Positions 31,485 to 42,333 of a DNA stretch of 64,000 bases are shown one piece after another. The DNA is taken from the NCBI RefSeq assembly GCF_019279795.1, contig NC_056739.1, forward strand, positions 18,774,910 through 18,838,909, written 5' to 3'. Origin of the DNA: Protopterus annectens. Taxonomy: Eukaryota; Chordata; Ceratodontiformes; Protopteridae. The notes under the pieces were generated by a model, which saw only the letters and a list, made by a program, of their open reading frames with translations, made no database searches and was not told the origin of the DNA. The position numbers and the translations under genes were made by a program. Numbering within the stretch: the first letter of the stretch is position 1; the number at the start of each line of letters is the position of its first letter.

Positions 31485-33377
31485 CTAACGGAACAGACTC
31501 CTGAGAACAGTGGAACCAAAATTAGCTCTATGCCTAGAAGCTAAATCCAACTTATAGTGAGAAATAAAAGTGTGAGGAGTAGCCCAAGTAGCCGCTGCAC
31601 AAATGGTGTCAATAGGCAGTCTGTCTTGGAAGGCTAAAGAAGTAGCCAAAGCTCTGGTGGAATGGGCTTTAGGTTTATTAGGCAATTTTTGCTGTCTAAT
31701 TTCATATACCATGGAAATCAAAGATGTTAGCCATCTGGACAATGATACCTTTGAAACTGAAAGTCCCTTTCTGCTTTCCGCATAGGAGACAAACAGTTGA
31801 TCAGATTTTCTGAATTGTTTCGTCCTATCCAAGTAGTACCTTAATTGACGATGAACATCCAGGCAGTGTAATTTTTGTTCAGACCTATTTGAATACTCTG
31901 GGAAAAAGACAGGGAGGTCAATGGTTTGATTCAGATTTGATGTTGAAAACACCTTAGGCAAAAAGGACGGGTTAGTTCGTAAGGAAACTCTGTCCTTATG
32001 GAACACAAGATAAGGAGAACGACAACTGAGTGCTTGAAGTTCTGAAATTCTTCTAGCTGATGTGATAGCCACCAGAAAGAGAGTTTTCCATGATAATAAT
32101 TTCAAGGAACATGAAGCTGCAGGTTCGAAAGGGGAAAGAATCAAAGAAGCAAGAACTAAACTTAGGTCCCAAGGAGAAGGAGGATTTCTTATAGGAGGTC
32201 TGAGAAGAAAAACTCCTTTCAAAAAGGCTTTGCAAAGTTTGTGGGACATTAGGGCAGATTCAGAAATGCCCACATGGAAATTAGAAATAGCTGCCAATTG
32301 AACCTTAAGAGTAGATGGAGATGAACCTGCATGGAAGAGTTCAGCTAGAAAGTCAAGGACTAGTTGGATGGAAGCGGTGAAAGGATCTATGTCCTTTCCT
32401 TGTGCCCAATATGAGAAGCGTTTCCACTTACTCAAATAAATCTTTCGAGTGGAAGATTTATGGGAAGCTATCAATATATCTCTAACAGAGTGAGATAATT
32501 GAGGAAGCCTAGCTACGGTTGGAACTGGAGGAACCAAGCAGTGAGGTTCAGAGAGGGGAGGGAGCGATGAAACTGACCCGACTGGTGGATCAAAAGATGT
32601 GGAACTAGGTCCAGATTCCACGGTCGCTCCAAAAGAAATCGATGTAGAAAGGGGAACCACACTTGTCGAGGCCAGTAAGGAGCAATGAGGATCAATGAGG
32701 CCTTCTGAGCGATAGCTTTCTGTATTACTTGAGAGATCAGTGGGAAAGGAGGAAATGCATACAGAAGTCCCCGGGGCCAAACTTGGACTAGAGCTGGGTT
32801 GGCCTGGTAAAGGGAATAGAGTGAAAAATTCTCTGCACTTGCTGTTTTGGGGAGTAGCAAAAAGATCGCAGCAAGGCTGACCCCACTTGAGAAAGATTTC
32901 TCTCACTACAGAGTCTTTCAGAGACCACTCGTGAGGCATGAGTATGGCTCTGCTCAACTTGTCCGCAATGTGATTGGACTTCCCGGGGATGTGCGTTGCT
33001 ATCAGAAAACGCTGAGAAGAAATCGCCCATTGCCACAGTCTGAGTGCTTCTCGACACAGGGGGTATGATCTGGTTCCGCCTTGTTTGTTGATGTACCACA
33101 CTGCAGACATATTGTCTGTCTGGATTGCAATTGTTCCCAAGGGAAGAGAGTCTTGAAGGGCTTGCAACGCTAAAAGCACTGCTCTCATCTCCAGAACATT
33201 TATGTGCAAGTGGCATTCGTTTGGTTGCCATGTGCCCTGGACTGTCCTGCCCTGATAATGCCCCCCCCACCCGATCAGGGAGGCATCCGTTGTCAGAGTA
33301 GCAACCGGAGGAGGTGGAACAAATGGTCTTCCGACAGGAGCTGGGGAAGACATCCACCACATGAGATGCTTTTGCAC
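31485..33377 (-). CDS. RNase H-tyrosine recombinase fusion frame of copy F
   Basis: A 630-residue open frame that starts inside RNase H (TTDASLIGWGG, LEMRA, QTDNMS, IADKLSR), reaches CCDLFATPQNSKC of the Dam-like region, and then changes into the YR register at about 32790. There F lacks eight bases present in EG. It ends with a complete YR: SARRISEL, AHSTR (His572, Arg575) and Tyr608 (FISHY), FGSTVLRSLFR. In other copies these are overlapping, separate frames, so this fusion is specific to F. The rest of the Dam-like domain is lost from this frame and persists in 32513-32860. Confidence 0.88.
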   Translation of the reverse strand: MQKHLMWWMSSPAPVGRPFVPPPPVATLTTDASLIGWGGHYQGRTVQGTWQPNECHLHINVLEMRAVLLALQALQDSLPLGTIAIQTDNMSAVWYINKQGGTRSYPLCREALRLWQWAISSQRFLIATHIPGKSNHIADKLSRAILMPHEWSLKDSVVREIFLKWGQPCCDLFATPQNSKCREFFTLFPLPGQPSSSPSLAPGTSVCISSFPTDLSSNTESYRSEGLIDPHCSLLASTSVVPLSTSISFGATVESGPSSTSFDPPVGSVSSLPPLSEPHCLVPPVPTVARLPQLSHSVRDILIASHKSSTRKIYLSKWKRFSYWAQGKDIDPFTASIQLVLDFLAELFHAGSSPSTLKVQLAAISNFHVGISESALMSHKLCKAFLKGVFLLRPPIRNPPSPWDLSLVLASLILSPFEPAASCSLKLLSWKTLFLVAITSARRISELQALSCRSPYLVFHKDRVSLRTNPSFLPKVFSTSNLNQTIDLPVFFPEYSNRSEQKLHCLDVHRQLRYYLDRTKQFRKSDQLFVSYAESRKGLSVSKVSLSRWLTSLISMVYEIRQQKLPNKPKAHSTRALATSLAFQDRLPIDTICAAATWATPHTFISHYKLDLASRHRANFGSTVLRSLFR

Positions 33378-34390
33378 GCGTGATCATAATGGTGTGAGAC
33401 ATTGGAAGTTCCTGGTATGACCATTGGGTAAAAGCATCCACTGAAGGATCCGCATGTGGTATCTGGCCAATGGAAGGAGAGGTATAGCCGCTGCCATGAT
33501 TCCCAACACCTTTAGAACCAACCTGGCTTTGACTCTGTTGTTGTTGAGAAGAAGTGACACCAATTTGTGAATGTCTGATATCCTTGGTTCGTTAGCCTTG
33601 CAGACATGTTTATAGTATCTAAATTTGCGCCTATGTAGGTAATAGTACAAAGCGACAAAACAGACTTTTCGCAATTTATTGAAATCCCCAGTTTTGACAA
33701 ACGCGAAAAGTATAATCTCTGGCCATCAGAAGGAGATGCTTGGTGGGAGCTGTGAGAAGCCAGTCGTCCAAATATGGAAACACCTGGAATCCTTGTCGTC
33801 TCAGGTGGGAAGCTACCACTGCCATGCATTTGGTAAACACCGGGGCAGTGGTGAGACCAAAGGGCAGGGCTCTGAACTGAAAATGACTGGTGCCCAGCCT
33901 GAAGCGGAGGAATGGTCTGGAGCGCCTGTTCATCTTTATGTGATAGTACGCATCCCGAAGGTCTATAGAGCACATCCAGTTTCCTTTGCCCAAAAGGGAA
34001 GGATGGATTGCAGCGTGACCATCTGGAATCTTGTTTTCTTGACTGATTTGTTCAAGACACTGAGATCCAAAATCGGTCTCCAGTCCCCTGTTTTCTTTGG
34101 AACTAAAAAGAACCTTGAGTAGATTCCGGATCCTTGTTGGTCTGCTGGCACTGGCTGAATTGCTCTTTTGCAAGCAGTTTTGAAATTTCCAAAGCTGCTA
34201 TATCCCTTTGAGCGGGTGGAACATCTGGAAGGGATTTTTTTGACTGATTTGGAAAACGAAGAAAGGGGATAGAATAGCCTTCGGAAATGATGGACTGTAC
34301 CCATTTGTCTTGAGTCAGGGATAGCCAGGCTTCTGGGTACAGTGGCAATCTTCCCCCGACTGCCTCCGAAGATGGGCAGTCGGGCAACAC
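32513..34390 (-). pseudogene. RT and Dam-like end of copy F, shifted
   Basis: RT is recognisable across 33384-34390 in short frames: LEAVGGRLPLYPEAW, FLVPKKTGDWRP, MVTLQSILPF, IDLRDAYYHIKM, LPFGLTTAP and YLDDWLLTAP. Breaks fall where one or two bases are missing compared with EG (for example acaccggggcag for acacccggggggcag). The Dam-like C-terminus (LLYAFPPFPLISQVIQKA, LILIAPYWPRQ) is open at 32513-32860. RNase H between them is read in the 31485-33377 frame. Confidence 0.87.
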
Positions 34391-34399
34391 CTCAGGGAT

Positions 34400-36631
34400 G
34401 CTGAAAGGGCTTGTCAGGAAAGGCTTCCCGATTGCCCTGATTCTGCGGACCCCCTGCCCCTAGGGCGATCGCCTACCATTGTTATCCCCACCTCTGGTTC
34501 CGGTAGGAAAACGACTCTGTACGTCAGGCGAAGTCCCATGAGATTGTTTACGGAACCACAGCTTCCCACCCTACTGGCCTTTGGGGTAAGGCCTAGAAGG
34601 AGTCGAAACGGACTCTGACGGCAGAAAGGGTCTTGCCATCAGTCTCGCACCTAGTCAGGGTTTCTTTCACTTGAGGACCAAAGAGATGATCCATCAAAGG
34701 GAGTTCGTGAAAGACGTCTTGAAAGGGTCCGCAAAATTGCACAGCCGCATCCAGGCGTGCCTACGTAAGGCTACGCCTGTCCCTGCGGCTCTGCTCGCTC
34801 CATCAGCCGCATAAGAGAGGAGGCGCATGGAGGAGTTAGATATGGAATTAAGGGTAGCCAGCTGCGTGTTCATTTTATCTTGGAAACCCGCAGCTGTAGG
34901 ATCCTTTAACATCTCACTCGCTTCCTTGATCAAGTCCCTTTGAAGACGAGTGAAATGGCACAGGTAATTCAGCGAACGCATGGTAAATGTCGCTGAGGAG
35001 AACATCCGCTTCCCGTACCTATCCATGGACCTAGATTCCTTGTTAGGTGGATGGACAGGCACCGAAGGATCAGCCAGTTCCTTCTTTGTGGAAGCAGCTA
35101 CCACCATAGCATCCACAGAAACTCCTTTTGATAAAAATTGCTTGTCTGATGGAGCTGTGATGAATTTAGAGGGTCTCCTGGGAGTGGGGTCCACTGAATC
35201 AGGAGCCGTCCATGCCTTCTTAGCAACCACCTGCATGAGGGGGTCGAAGGGGGGGGACACCCAGGAGGTGGAAGGACGAGAGCCAAACGCCTCAAGATAC
35301 ACAGATTCGTCCTCCGCAGGGTTGAGGGCTGGCCAATTTCCCCTCTGTTTCAGGATCTCCAGAATGTCTGCAAATGAAACATCTTCAGAAGGGGAACGGG
35401 GGGAACCCTCAGAATCATCCAGATCTGTGTCTGACGTGATAGACTCAGGTGAGTCAATGTGCTTCCTCTTGCACTTCCTCTTCCGAGGGGGCTCTTCTGC
35501 CAAATCAGGAGAGGCCTCGGAAGAGGATGAAATCCCCACAGGGGGCTCCTGAGGAGCTGGCTCTCTGCGGTCCGGGATGAGAGAGTGAGTCGACTTACCC
35601 TGAGGCAGCATCGAGGGAGGGGCTGACGGAGCCGACTGTGGAGTAGAGCCAGGCTCTAACACACTCCGCATGACCTCGAATGCACCCCTGTCAGGCAGAG
35701 CCAGAGGTTCCCGCTCGAGGAGCTAAGAACCCCTCGGCACCGACAGTGATGGCTCGAGGCCGATGTCGGAGCCGAACTCACCAGCGCCGAAGCACCGAGA
35801 GGGAGAGGGGTCGGACAAGGGTCCGATGCCACTCACCCTCGAGCCGACGAGGGAAGTCCGCGCCGAGATTCCTCCAAAGAAGAAAACGGAGCCGACGACG
35901 GAGCCGAAGACAATTGTCTCGGCTCGGCAACTACAGCCTCGGTTCCGACGACCGCCCGAACTCAAAAGAGTCGAAGGAGGAAAGAGTTGATGGAACGGGG
36001 CAGGCACCGACTGATGAGTCGGGCTCTGAAGCATCTGGGCTAGTGCCTCGGACTTAAGTAGTCGACTCACCACTCTCTGAAGGTCATGATCGGACAGCCT
36101 CGATGACCTAGAGGAATGAGACCTTTGGCTCCGTTCAGACAGCAGGGGAGATCCTGGAGCCGAATGAACGGAGCCAAGAGAAGGTGACCTAGACCTCTTT
36201 CTAGTTTTCGGCTCCGAAGATCTTGTCGGAGCCGACACGGGTACCTCGATAACCTCGGCTCTGGCCGGAGCCGAGGAAGCCACAGAAACTGTGGACTGAG
36301 ACTTATCGGCTCCAGCCGGAGCCGATAAAGGTAAAGGTTGAACAACCTGAGGTCTCGGCTCAGAAGCCGGAGCCGAAGACCTCGATGCCTTAGAGGGCTT
36401 CCCTGTTGACACTGACAGGTAATCCTCTGGCTTCAACAAGCCTCTCAAAATCAGCTTGTTTTTTCTTTCCTGCAGGACCCTGGGGCTGAAGCCATGGCAC
36501 ACAGCACAGGAGTCCTGCAGGTGCAAAGGCCCCAGACAATAGACACAAGAAGTGTGAGCGTCTGTCAGAGACATTTTCTGACAGCACGCATCACACTTCT
36601 TGAATCCGGAGACCTTTGCTTCTTTTGACAT
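34400..36631 (-). pseudogene. gag-like ORF1 of copy F
   Basis: Start at 36631 (MSKEAKVSGFKKC). The Cys/His motif is intact (CDACCQKMSLTDAH, CVYCLG, HLQDSC). The Ser/Pro-rich middle with SEP/SAP triplets runs in 35723-36676 and then shifts; 34694-35671 continues with SEGSPRSPSED, DRYGKRMFSSATFTMRSLNYLCHFTRLQRDL and MRLLSYAADG. The Arg/Gly tail (34400-34690) lies in short shifted pieces with several missing bases relative to EG. Confidence 0.86.
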
Positions 36632-36969
36632 ATTCCTAACTGACAGGTGTACACAAACACACACCCAAACACACAAGTTATACCCTGTCAGTAAAATTAA
36701 TAATTTTAGTAGAAATACTAAAAATTAAGTACCAAAATATTAAGTAAAACTACACAAACACTCCCTAGGGAAGGGAAGGCCAAAGGCCCAAAGGGAGAAT
36801 CAACAGTTCTTTTAATAAAGAAACGGGAAAAATTAGGGTCGGGGATAAGTTCTATGATCTACACTAAACTAGAAAGAATTTAACTTAAAAAGGGGAAAAA
36901 AGAGTAACTTTTAGAAGAAAAAGCTAACACTCACCAGGAACCGGTAGAAGCAACCAACCTCGAAGCTGT

Positions 36970-37134
36970 AGCGGCAAACGAGATCTGAGGTAACTCTCGC
37001 CTAGCATTGTGGGATATAAGGGGAGCCTCGAGCCGGTGGAACCAACTCTCGAGCTTTTAGAGTGGCCGAGTGGGAGCCGAGGTCGGCTCCGAACCCATCC
37101 AGCAAGAATGAAGGCGAGATAGACAACTTAACAT
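36970..37134 (-). repeat. Right (5-prime) terminal repeat of copy F
   Basis: From gcggcaaacgagatctgagg to cttaacat. It contains ggagccga-gg-tcggctcc, and a gggatataagggg stretch that reads ccccttatatccc on the element's sense strand. Confidence 0.92.
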
Positions 37135-37619
37135 TTGCTCTTTTTGCAAGCAGCTTTGAAATTTCCAAAGCTGCGATATCCCTTTGAGCGGGTGGAACAT
37201 CTGGAAGGGATTTTTTTTGATTGGTTTGGAATGCGAACGAAGGGAATGGAATAGCCTTCGGAAATGATGGACTGTACCCACTTGTCTTGAGTTAGAGATA
37301 GCCAGGCTTCTGGGTACAGTGACAATCTTCCCCCGACTGCCTCCAAAGGTGGACAGTCGGGCAACACCTCAGGGATGCTGAAAGGGCTTGTCGGAAAAGG
37401 TTTCTCGATTGCCCTGGTTCTGCGGACCCCCTCTGCCTCTGGGGCGACGTCTACCATTATTGTTCCCTCCTCTGCCTCTGGAGGGGAACCGACTCTGTGC
37501 GTCAGGCAAATTCCCTTGAGATTGTTTGCAGAACCACATTTTCCCACTTTTCTGGCCTTTGGGGTAAGGCCTAGAAGGAGTAGAAAAACGGACTCCGACG
37601 GCAGAAAGAGTCTTGCCAT
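37135..37619 (-). pseudogene. RT N-terminal piece of copy EG
   Basis: Minus-strand frame 37128-37619 gives the RT leader seen in other copies: an Arg/Gly region overlapping gag in another register, then LPDCPPLEAVGGRLSLYPEAW, DKWVQSIISEGYSIPF. A shift near 37215 (a run of eight T) precedes SFGNFKAACKK. It continues at 30965. Confidence 0.87.
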
Positions 37620-39635
37620 CAGTCTCGCACCTAGTCAAGGTTTCTTTCACTTGAGGACCAAAAAGAGATGATCCATCAAATGGGGAATTAGTGAACGACG
37701 TTTTAAAGGGGTCCGCAAAGTTGCATAGCCGCATCCAGGCATGCCGGCGTAAGGCCACACCTGTCCCTGCGGCCCTGCTCGCTCCATCAGCCGCATACGA
37801 AAGGAGGCGCATGGAGGAGTTAGCTATAGAATTCAGGGTAGCCAGCTGAGTGTTCATCTTGTCCTGAAAACCCGCAGCTGTAGGATCCTTCAACATGTCA
37901 CTCGCTTCTTTGATCAAGTCCCTTTGAAGACGAGTAAAATGGCATAGGTAGTTCAGCGAACGCATTGCAAAGGTCGCTGACGAGAGCATCCGCTTCCCGT
38001 ACCTGTCCATAGACCTAGATTCCTTGTTAGGTGGATGGACAGGCACCGAAGGATCAGCTAGTTCCTTCTTAGTGGCAGCAGCTACCACCATAGCATCCAC
38101 AGAAACTCCCTTGGTTAGAAATTGTTTATCTGCTGGTGCCGTGATAAATTTGGAGGGTCTCCTGGGGGTGGGGTCCACTGAATCAGGAGCCGTCCATGCC
38201 TTTTTTGCTACCACCTGCATGAGAGGGTCAAAGGGGGGGAGGACACCCAGGAGGTGGAAGGGCGAGAGCCAAACGCCTCAAGATACACAGATTCATCCTC
38301 CGAAGGGTTAAGGGCTGGCCAATTTCCCCTCTGTTTGAGGATTTCTAGAATGTCTGCAAAGGAGACATCTTCAGAAGGGGAACGGGGGGAACCCTCGGAA
38401 TCCTCTAAATCTGTGTCAGAGGTGACAGACTCAGGTGAGTCTATGTGTTTCCTCTTACACTTTCTCTTCCTAGGGGGCTCTTCTGCCAATTCAGGAGAGG
38501 CCTCGGAAGAGGATGAGATCCCCACAGGGGATTCCTGAGGAGCTGGCTCTCTGCGGTCTGGGATGAGGGAGTGAGTAGACATGACCTGAGGCACCGAAGA
38601 GGGAGGGGCGGAAGGAGCCGACTGTGGAGTCGAACCAGGTTCCAACATGCTCCGCATGACCTCGAACGCACCCCTGTCAGGCAGAGCCAGAGGCCCCCGC
38701 TCCGAAAAGCTGAGGACCCCCCTCGGCACCGACAGTGATGGCTCCGAGGCCAATGTCGGAGCCGAACTCACCAGCGCCGAAGCACCAAGAGGGAGAACGG
38801 GGTCAGACAAGGGTCCGATGCCACTCACCCCCTCGGAGCCGACGAGGGAAGTCCGGCGCCGAGACTCTTCCAAGGAAGAAATCGGAGCCAACGACGGAGC
38901 CGAAGACATTTGTATCGGCTCCAACGCTACCACAGTCTCGGTTCCGAAACGCCCCGGCTCCGAGCTCAACGGAGTCGGAGGAGGAACATAGTGAGGAACA
39001 GGGTCAGGCATCGACTGATGAGTCGGGCTCTGAAGCATTTGGGCCAGTGCCTCGGACTTAAGAAGTCGACTCACTACCCTCTGAAGGTCATGGTCTGAAA
39101 GCCTCGATGACCTAGAGGAGTGAGATCTATGGCTCCGTTCAGACAGCAAGGGAGACGCTGGAGCCAAATGAACGGAGCCAAGGGAAGGTGACCTAGACCT
39201 CTTTCTAGATGTCGGCTCCGACGGTCTGGTCGGTGCCGACACAGGAATTTCCAATGCCTCGGCTCCAGCCGGAGCCGAGGAAACCACAGAAACTGCAGTC
39301 TGAGACTCATCGGCTCCAGCCGGAGCTGATGCAGACGGAGGTTTCGAAGCCTTAGGCCTTGACTCAGATGCTGGAGCCGAGGACCTAGAAGCCTTAGAGG
39401 GTTTGCCCGGAGTAACAGTAAGGGAACCCTCAGGCTTAAGTAAACCTCTCAAAATAAGTTTATTTTTTCTTTCCTGCAGGACTCTGGGGCTGAAGCCATG
39501 GCATACAGCACAAGAGTCCTGCAGGTGTAAAGGTCCCAGGCAGTAAACACAAGAAGTGTGACCGTCTGTCAGAGACATTTTCTGACAGCACGAGTCACAC
39601 TTCTTGAAGCCTGAGACCTTTGAATCCTTGGACAT
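37369..39635 (-). pseudogene. gag-like ORF1 of copy EG, nearly intact
   Basis: The best gag of the window: about 755 residues in two frames (38208-39635 and 37369-38220) separated by one shift at a G-run near 38240. Start at 39635 (MSKDSKVSGFKKC). Domains in order: Cys/His motif (CDSCCQKMSLTDGH, CVYCLGPLHLQDSC, CHGF), Ser/Pro region with SEP/SAP triplets, a short RLSDHDLQRVV segment, basic KRKCKRKH, acidic SEGSPRSPSED, DRYGKRMLSSATFAMRSLNYLCHFTRLQRDLIKE, MRLLSYAADG, MWFCK and an Arg/Gly tail ending KPFQHP. The shift could be an assembly error. Confidence 0.9.
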
Positions 39636-39983
39636 TATCAAGGAACCGAAAGTGTAACCACCACACAGAACACACCCACACCGATTACACTATGAGAAAG
39701 TTAAATTAAATTAAACTAATAAAAACTAGATAGTTAGTTTAATTAAATATCCCTACCAAAACATAAACACTCCACTTAGGGATAGCAGGGCCCGAAGGCC
39801 TAAGGAAAAAACTTATAAGTTCTTTAGGGAAGAAAAGGGGAATAATGGAAAAGAAGGGATAAAATCCACTAAAGTAAGGAAAAAAGAAACTCTTAGTTAA
39901 GGAAGGTGTTTTAAACTAGTTCAGATAGACTGATTTAACAAACTAACCTGAGCCTGTAGAAAAACAACACCTCGACAGCTGTA

Positions 39984-40146
39984 GCGGCAAACGAGATCTG
40001 AGGTAATACCGCCTAGCATTGTGGGATATAGAGGGAGCCTCGAGCCGGTGGAACCAACTCTCGAGCTTTTAGAGTGGCCGAGTCGGAGCCGAGGTCGGCT
40101 CCGAACCCATCCATCAAGAATGAAGGCGAGATTGACAACTTAACAT
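39984..40146 (-). repeat. Right (5-prime) terminal repeat of copy EG
   Basis: From gcggcaaacgagatctgagg to cttaacat, inverted against 27755-27922, with cggagccga-gg-tcggctccg at about 40084-40103. The next base starts the left terminus of H. Confidence 0.92.
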
Positions 40147-40550
40147 CTTTTAGTTATGTACTCACCATAACTTTAGATGTTTGGGATCCATCTTGCCTAC
40201 ATTCTGTACTGATGGGGTCGGCTCCGACTCGGCACGCTATGCTATAGAGCGAAGCCTCTTATTGGCTGAACTATTCTCTATCCCAGGATGCACCACCACT
40301 AATCCCCCAGATCTTGTTTGTCCGCATTCATGCACACATACATAACTTGTTTATATAACATTGCTAGATGTTTCAAGATGAAACAATAGAATTCGGACCG
40401 TCCGATCTCTTCTGATCTCCAAGGCAGGGGGAAGGAGGGTGGGTTATTGGGAATGTAGGCGAGATGGATCCCAAACATCTAAAGTTATGGTGAGTACATA
40501 ACTAAAAGATGTTATGTGATCCTATCTCGCCTACATTCTGTACTGATGGG
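40147..40550 (-). repeat. Left terminal repeat and ICR of copy H
   Basis: Outer end 40147-40209 repeats inverted at 40450-40508, followed by atgttatgtgatcctatctc (40509 onward), the complement of the right end at 46372-46413. The left repeat has one half of the GGAGCCGA hairpin only (ggggtcggctccgac). Confidence 0.92.
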
Positions 40551-40624
40551 ACAGCGTCCCTAGCACCTAAATCCTGGGTGGCTCACTGGAAAACACTCCT
40601 GAGCACTGTGGAACCAAATGAAGC

Positions 40625-42333
40625 TCACCCCTGAGATGCCACATCCAATTTGTACTGGGAAATGAAAGTATGCGGGGAAGACCACGTAGCCGCAGCACAA
40701 ATGTCACTAACGGTAAGCTTAGAATGGAATGCTATTGAAGTAGCCATAGCTCTTGTAGAGTGAGCTTTGACAGAGGTCGTAAGCTCTTTATTAGAAGAGG
40801 AATAAGCTTGACTAATACAGTCCCTGATCCATTTGGCAATAGTGACCTTTGTGACGGCTTTGCCCAATTTATTATCCGAAAAGGACACAAACAATTGATC
40901 TGTTTTCCTTGTTTGTTTGGTCCTGTCTAAATAAAAACGCAATTGCCTGTGGACATCCAATGTGTGGAATATGTATTCCGCTTTGTTTGAGTACTTTGGA
41001 AAGAAAACTGGAAGTTCTAATGACTGTTGTAGGCAAAAAGTGGAACAAACTTTAGGGACAAAGGATGGATTAGGTCTGAGAGATACTCTATCTTTGTGAA
41101 AAACAAGGTACGGTGGTTTTACAGATAGAGCTTGAAGTTTTGAAACCCTTCTGGCAGAAGTAATCGCGACCAGAAAAGCAGTTTTCCAAGATAGAAATTT
41201 CAAATCACATGTTGCTGCCGGTTCGAAGGGGGAGGAGGTTAAGGCACGTAACACCACATCGAGATCCCACGAGGAGCAGGATGAGAAATCGGAGGTCGTA
41301 AAAGCGCAGCACCTTTCATGAAGGTTTTACACAATCTGTTGCTCATTAAACGTGGGTTTATAGATTCATGAAAATTGGAAATAGCTGCCAATTGGACCTT
41401 GATGGTAGAGACTGAAGAACCTTGATTGAATAGGGAAGTTAGAAATTTTAGGACTTCCGATACAGGAATAGTGATGGGATCCATACCCCAGAGTTGAGCC
41501 CAAATAGCAAATCTCTTCCATTTGCTAGTATACAATTTCTTAGTGGCAGACTTGTGGGCCGAAGATAAGATATGTATGACTTCCGGGTCTAAGGTATGAT
41601 TCCTGACTATAGTCGGAAGAGGAGGAGCCAAGCTGTTAACTTCAAAGTGTGAAGGGACTGGTGGAGTAGTCCCGACTGATGAATTAATAGGTCTGGGATC
41701 TGATCCAGGAACCATGGACCGTCCAGTGCATATTTCCGAAGATAGGGGAACCATACCTGATGAGGCCAGTAAGGAGCAACTAAGATCATTTTGCTCCCCA
41801 AGTGAGACGCCTTTTGGATCACTCTGGGAAGGAGGGGAACTGGGGGGAAGGTGTATAGCAAGCCGGTGGGCCAAGGATGGGCTAGTGCGTCCATAGGGCT
41901 CTCCCCCGGAGCTGGAGTGAGGGAGAAGAACTTTTTGCACTTCACGTTCAGCGGGGTTGCGAAGAGGTCGCAACAAGGAATTCCCCATTTGCTGAAAATC
42001 TGAGTTGCCACTGTATTGTTCAGAGACCACTCGTGAGGAGAGAGGATAGTTCTGCTCAGTCTGTCGGCTATCACATTGGATTTGCCAGGGATATGAGTTG
42101 CTATCAGAAAAAGTCTGGTCGCCACTGCCCATTCCCATACTCTCATGGCCTCTCTGCAAAGAGGGTAGGATCTGGTTCGTCCCTGCTTGTTCAGGTACCA
42201 GACCACTGACATGTTGTCGGAGTGAACGGCAATCATGCCCTGAGGGAGGTAATCGTGGAGGGCTTGTAGAGATAGAAGCACTGCCCTCATTTCCAAAATG
42301 TTGATATGAAGAAGACTCTCTTCTGAATGCCAT
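40625..42333 (-). pseudogene. Tyrosine recombinase of copy H, truncated
   Basis: Two frames (40625-41257 and 41239-42333) overlap at a shift near 41250. The catalytic piece has TSARRVSKL (Glu of the motif changed to Lys), AHSTR (His166, Arg169), ATWSSPH, then FISQY: the His next to the nucleophile is Gln, and a stop follows eight residues after Tyr202, removing the conserved FGSTVL end. The upstream piece starts in the RNase H overlap and carries SKWKRFAIWAQ and VQLAAISNFH. Probably inactive. Confidence 0.87.

Larger units (their letters stand above)
30966..37134 (-). mobile_element. DIRS-type retrotransposon copy F, full length, nested in EG
   Basis: A 6.17-kb element with both ends (agaagttatgttcttacc ... 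gatagacaacttaacat). It is inserted in the RT gene of EG, a closely related copy, in the same orientation and without an evident target duplication. It is the youngest layer of the nest, since it interrupts EG, which interrupts J. Many small deletions relative to EG (terminal repeat, RT, gag tail) break its frames, which is odd for the youngest copy and may partly be consensus error. Confidence 0.95.
27735..40146 (-). mobile_element. DIRS-type retrotransposon copy EG, split by copy F
   Basis: Pieces 27735-30965 and 37135-40146 (6.2 kb together) form one element of the agaagttatg subfamily. Its RT gene is cut at ggctgaa/ttgctc by copy F; the uninterrupted reading ggctgaattgctc is seen in F itself near 34160. 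EG lies in J, and its 5-prime end touches the 3-prime end of H with no base between. Gag is nearly intact apart from one shift at a G-run; YR and the RT end each have a small shift. Confidence 0.93.
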
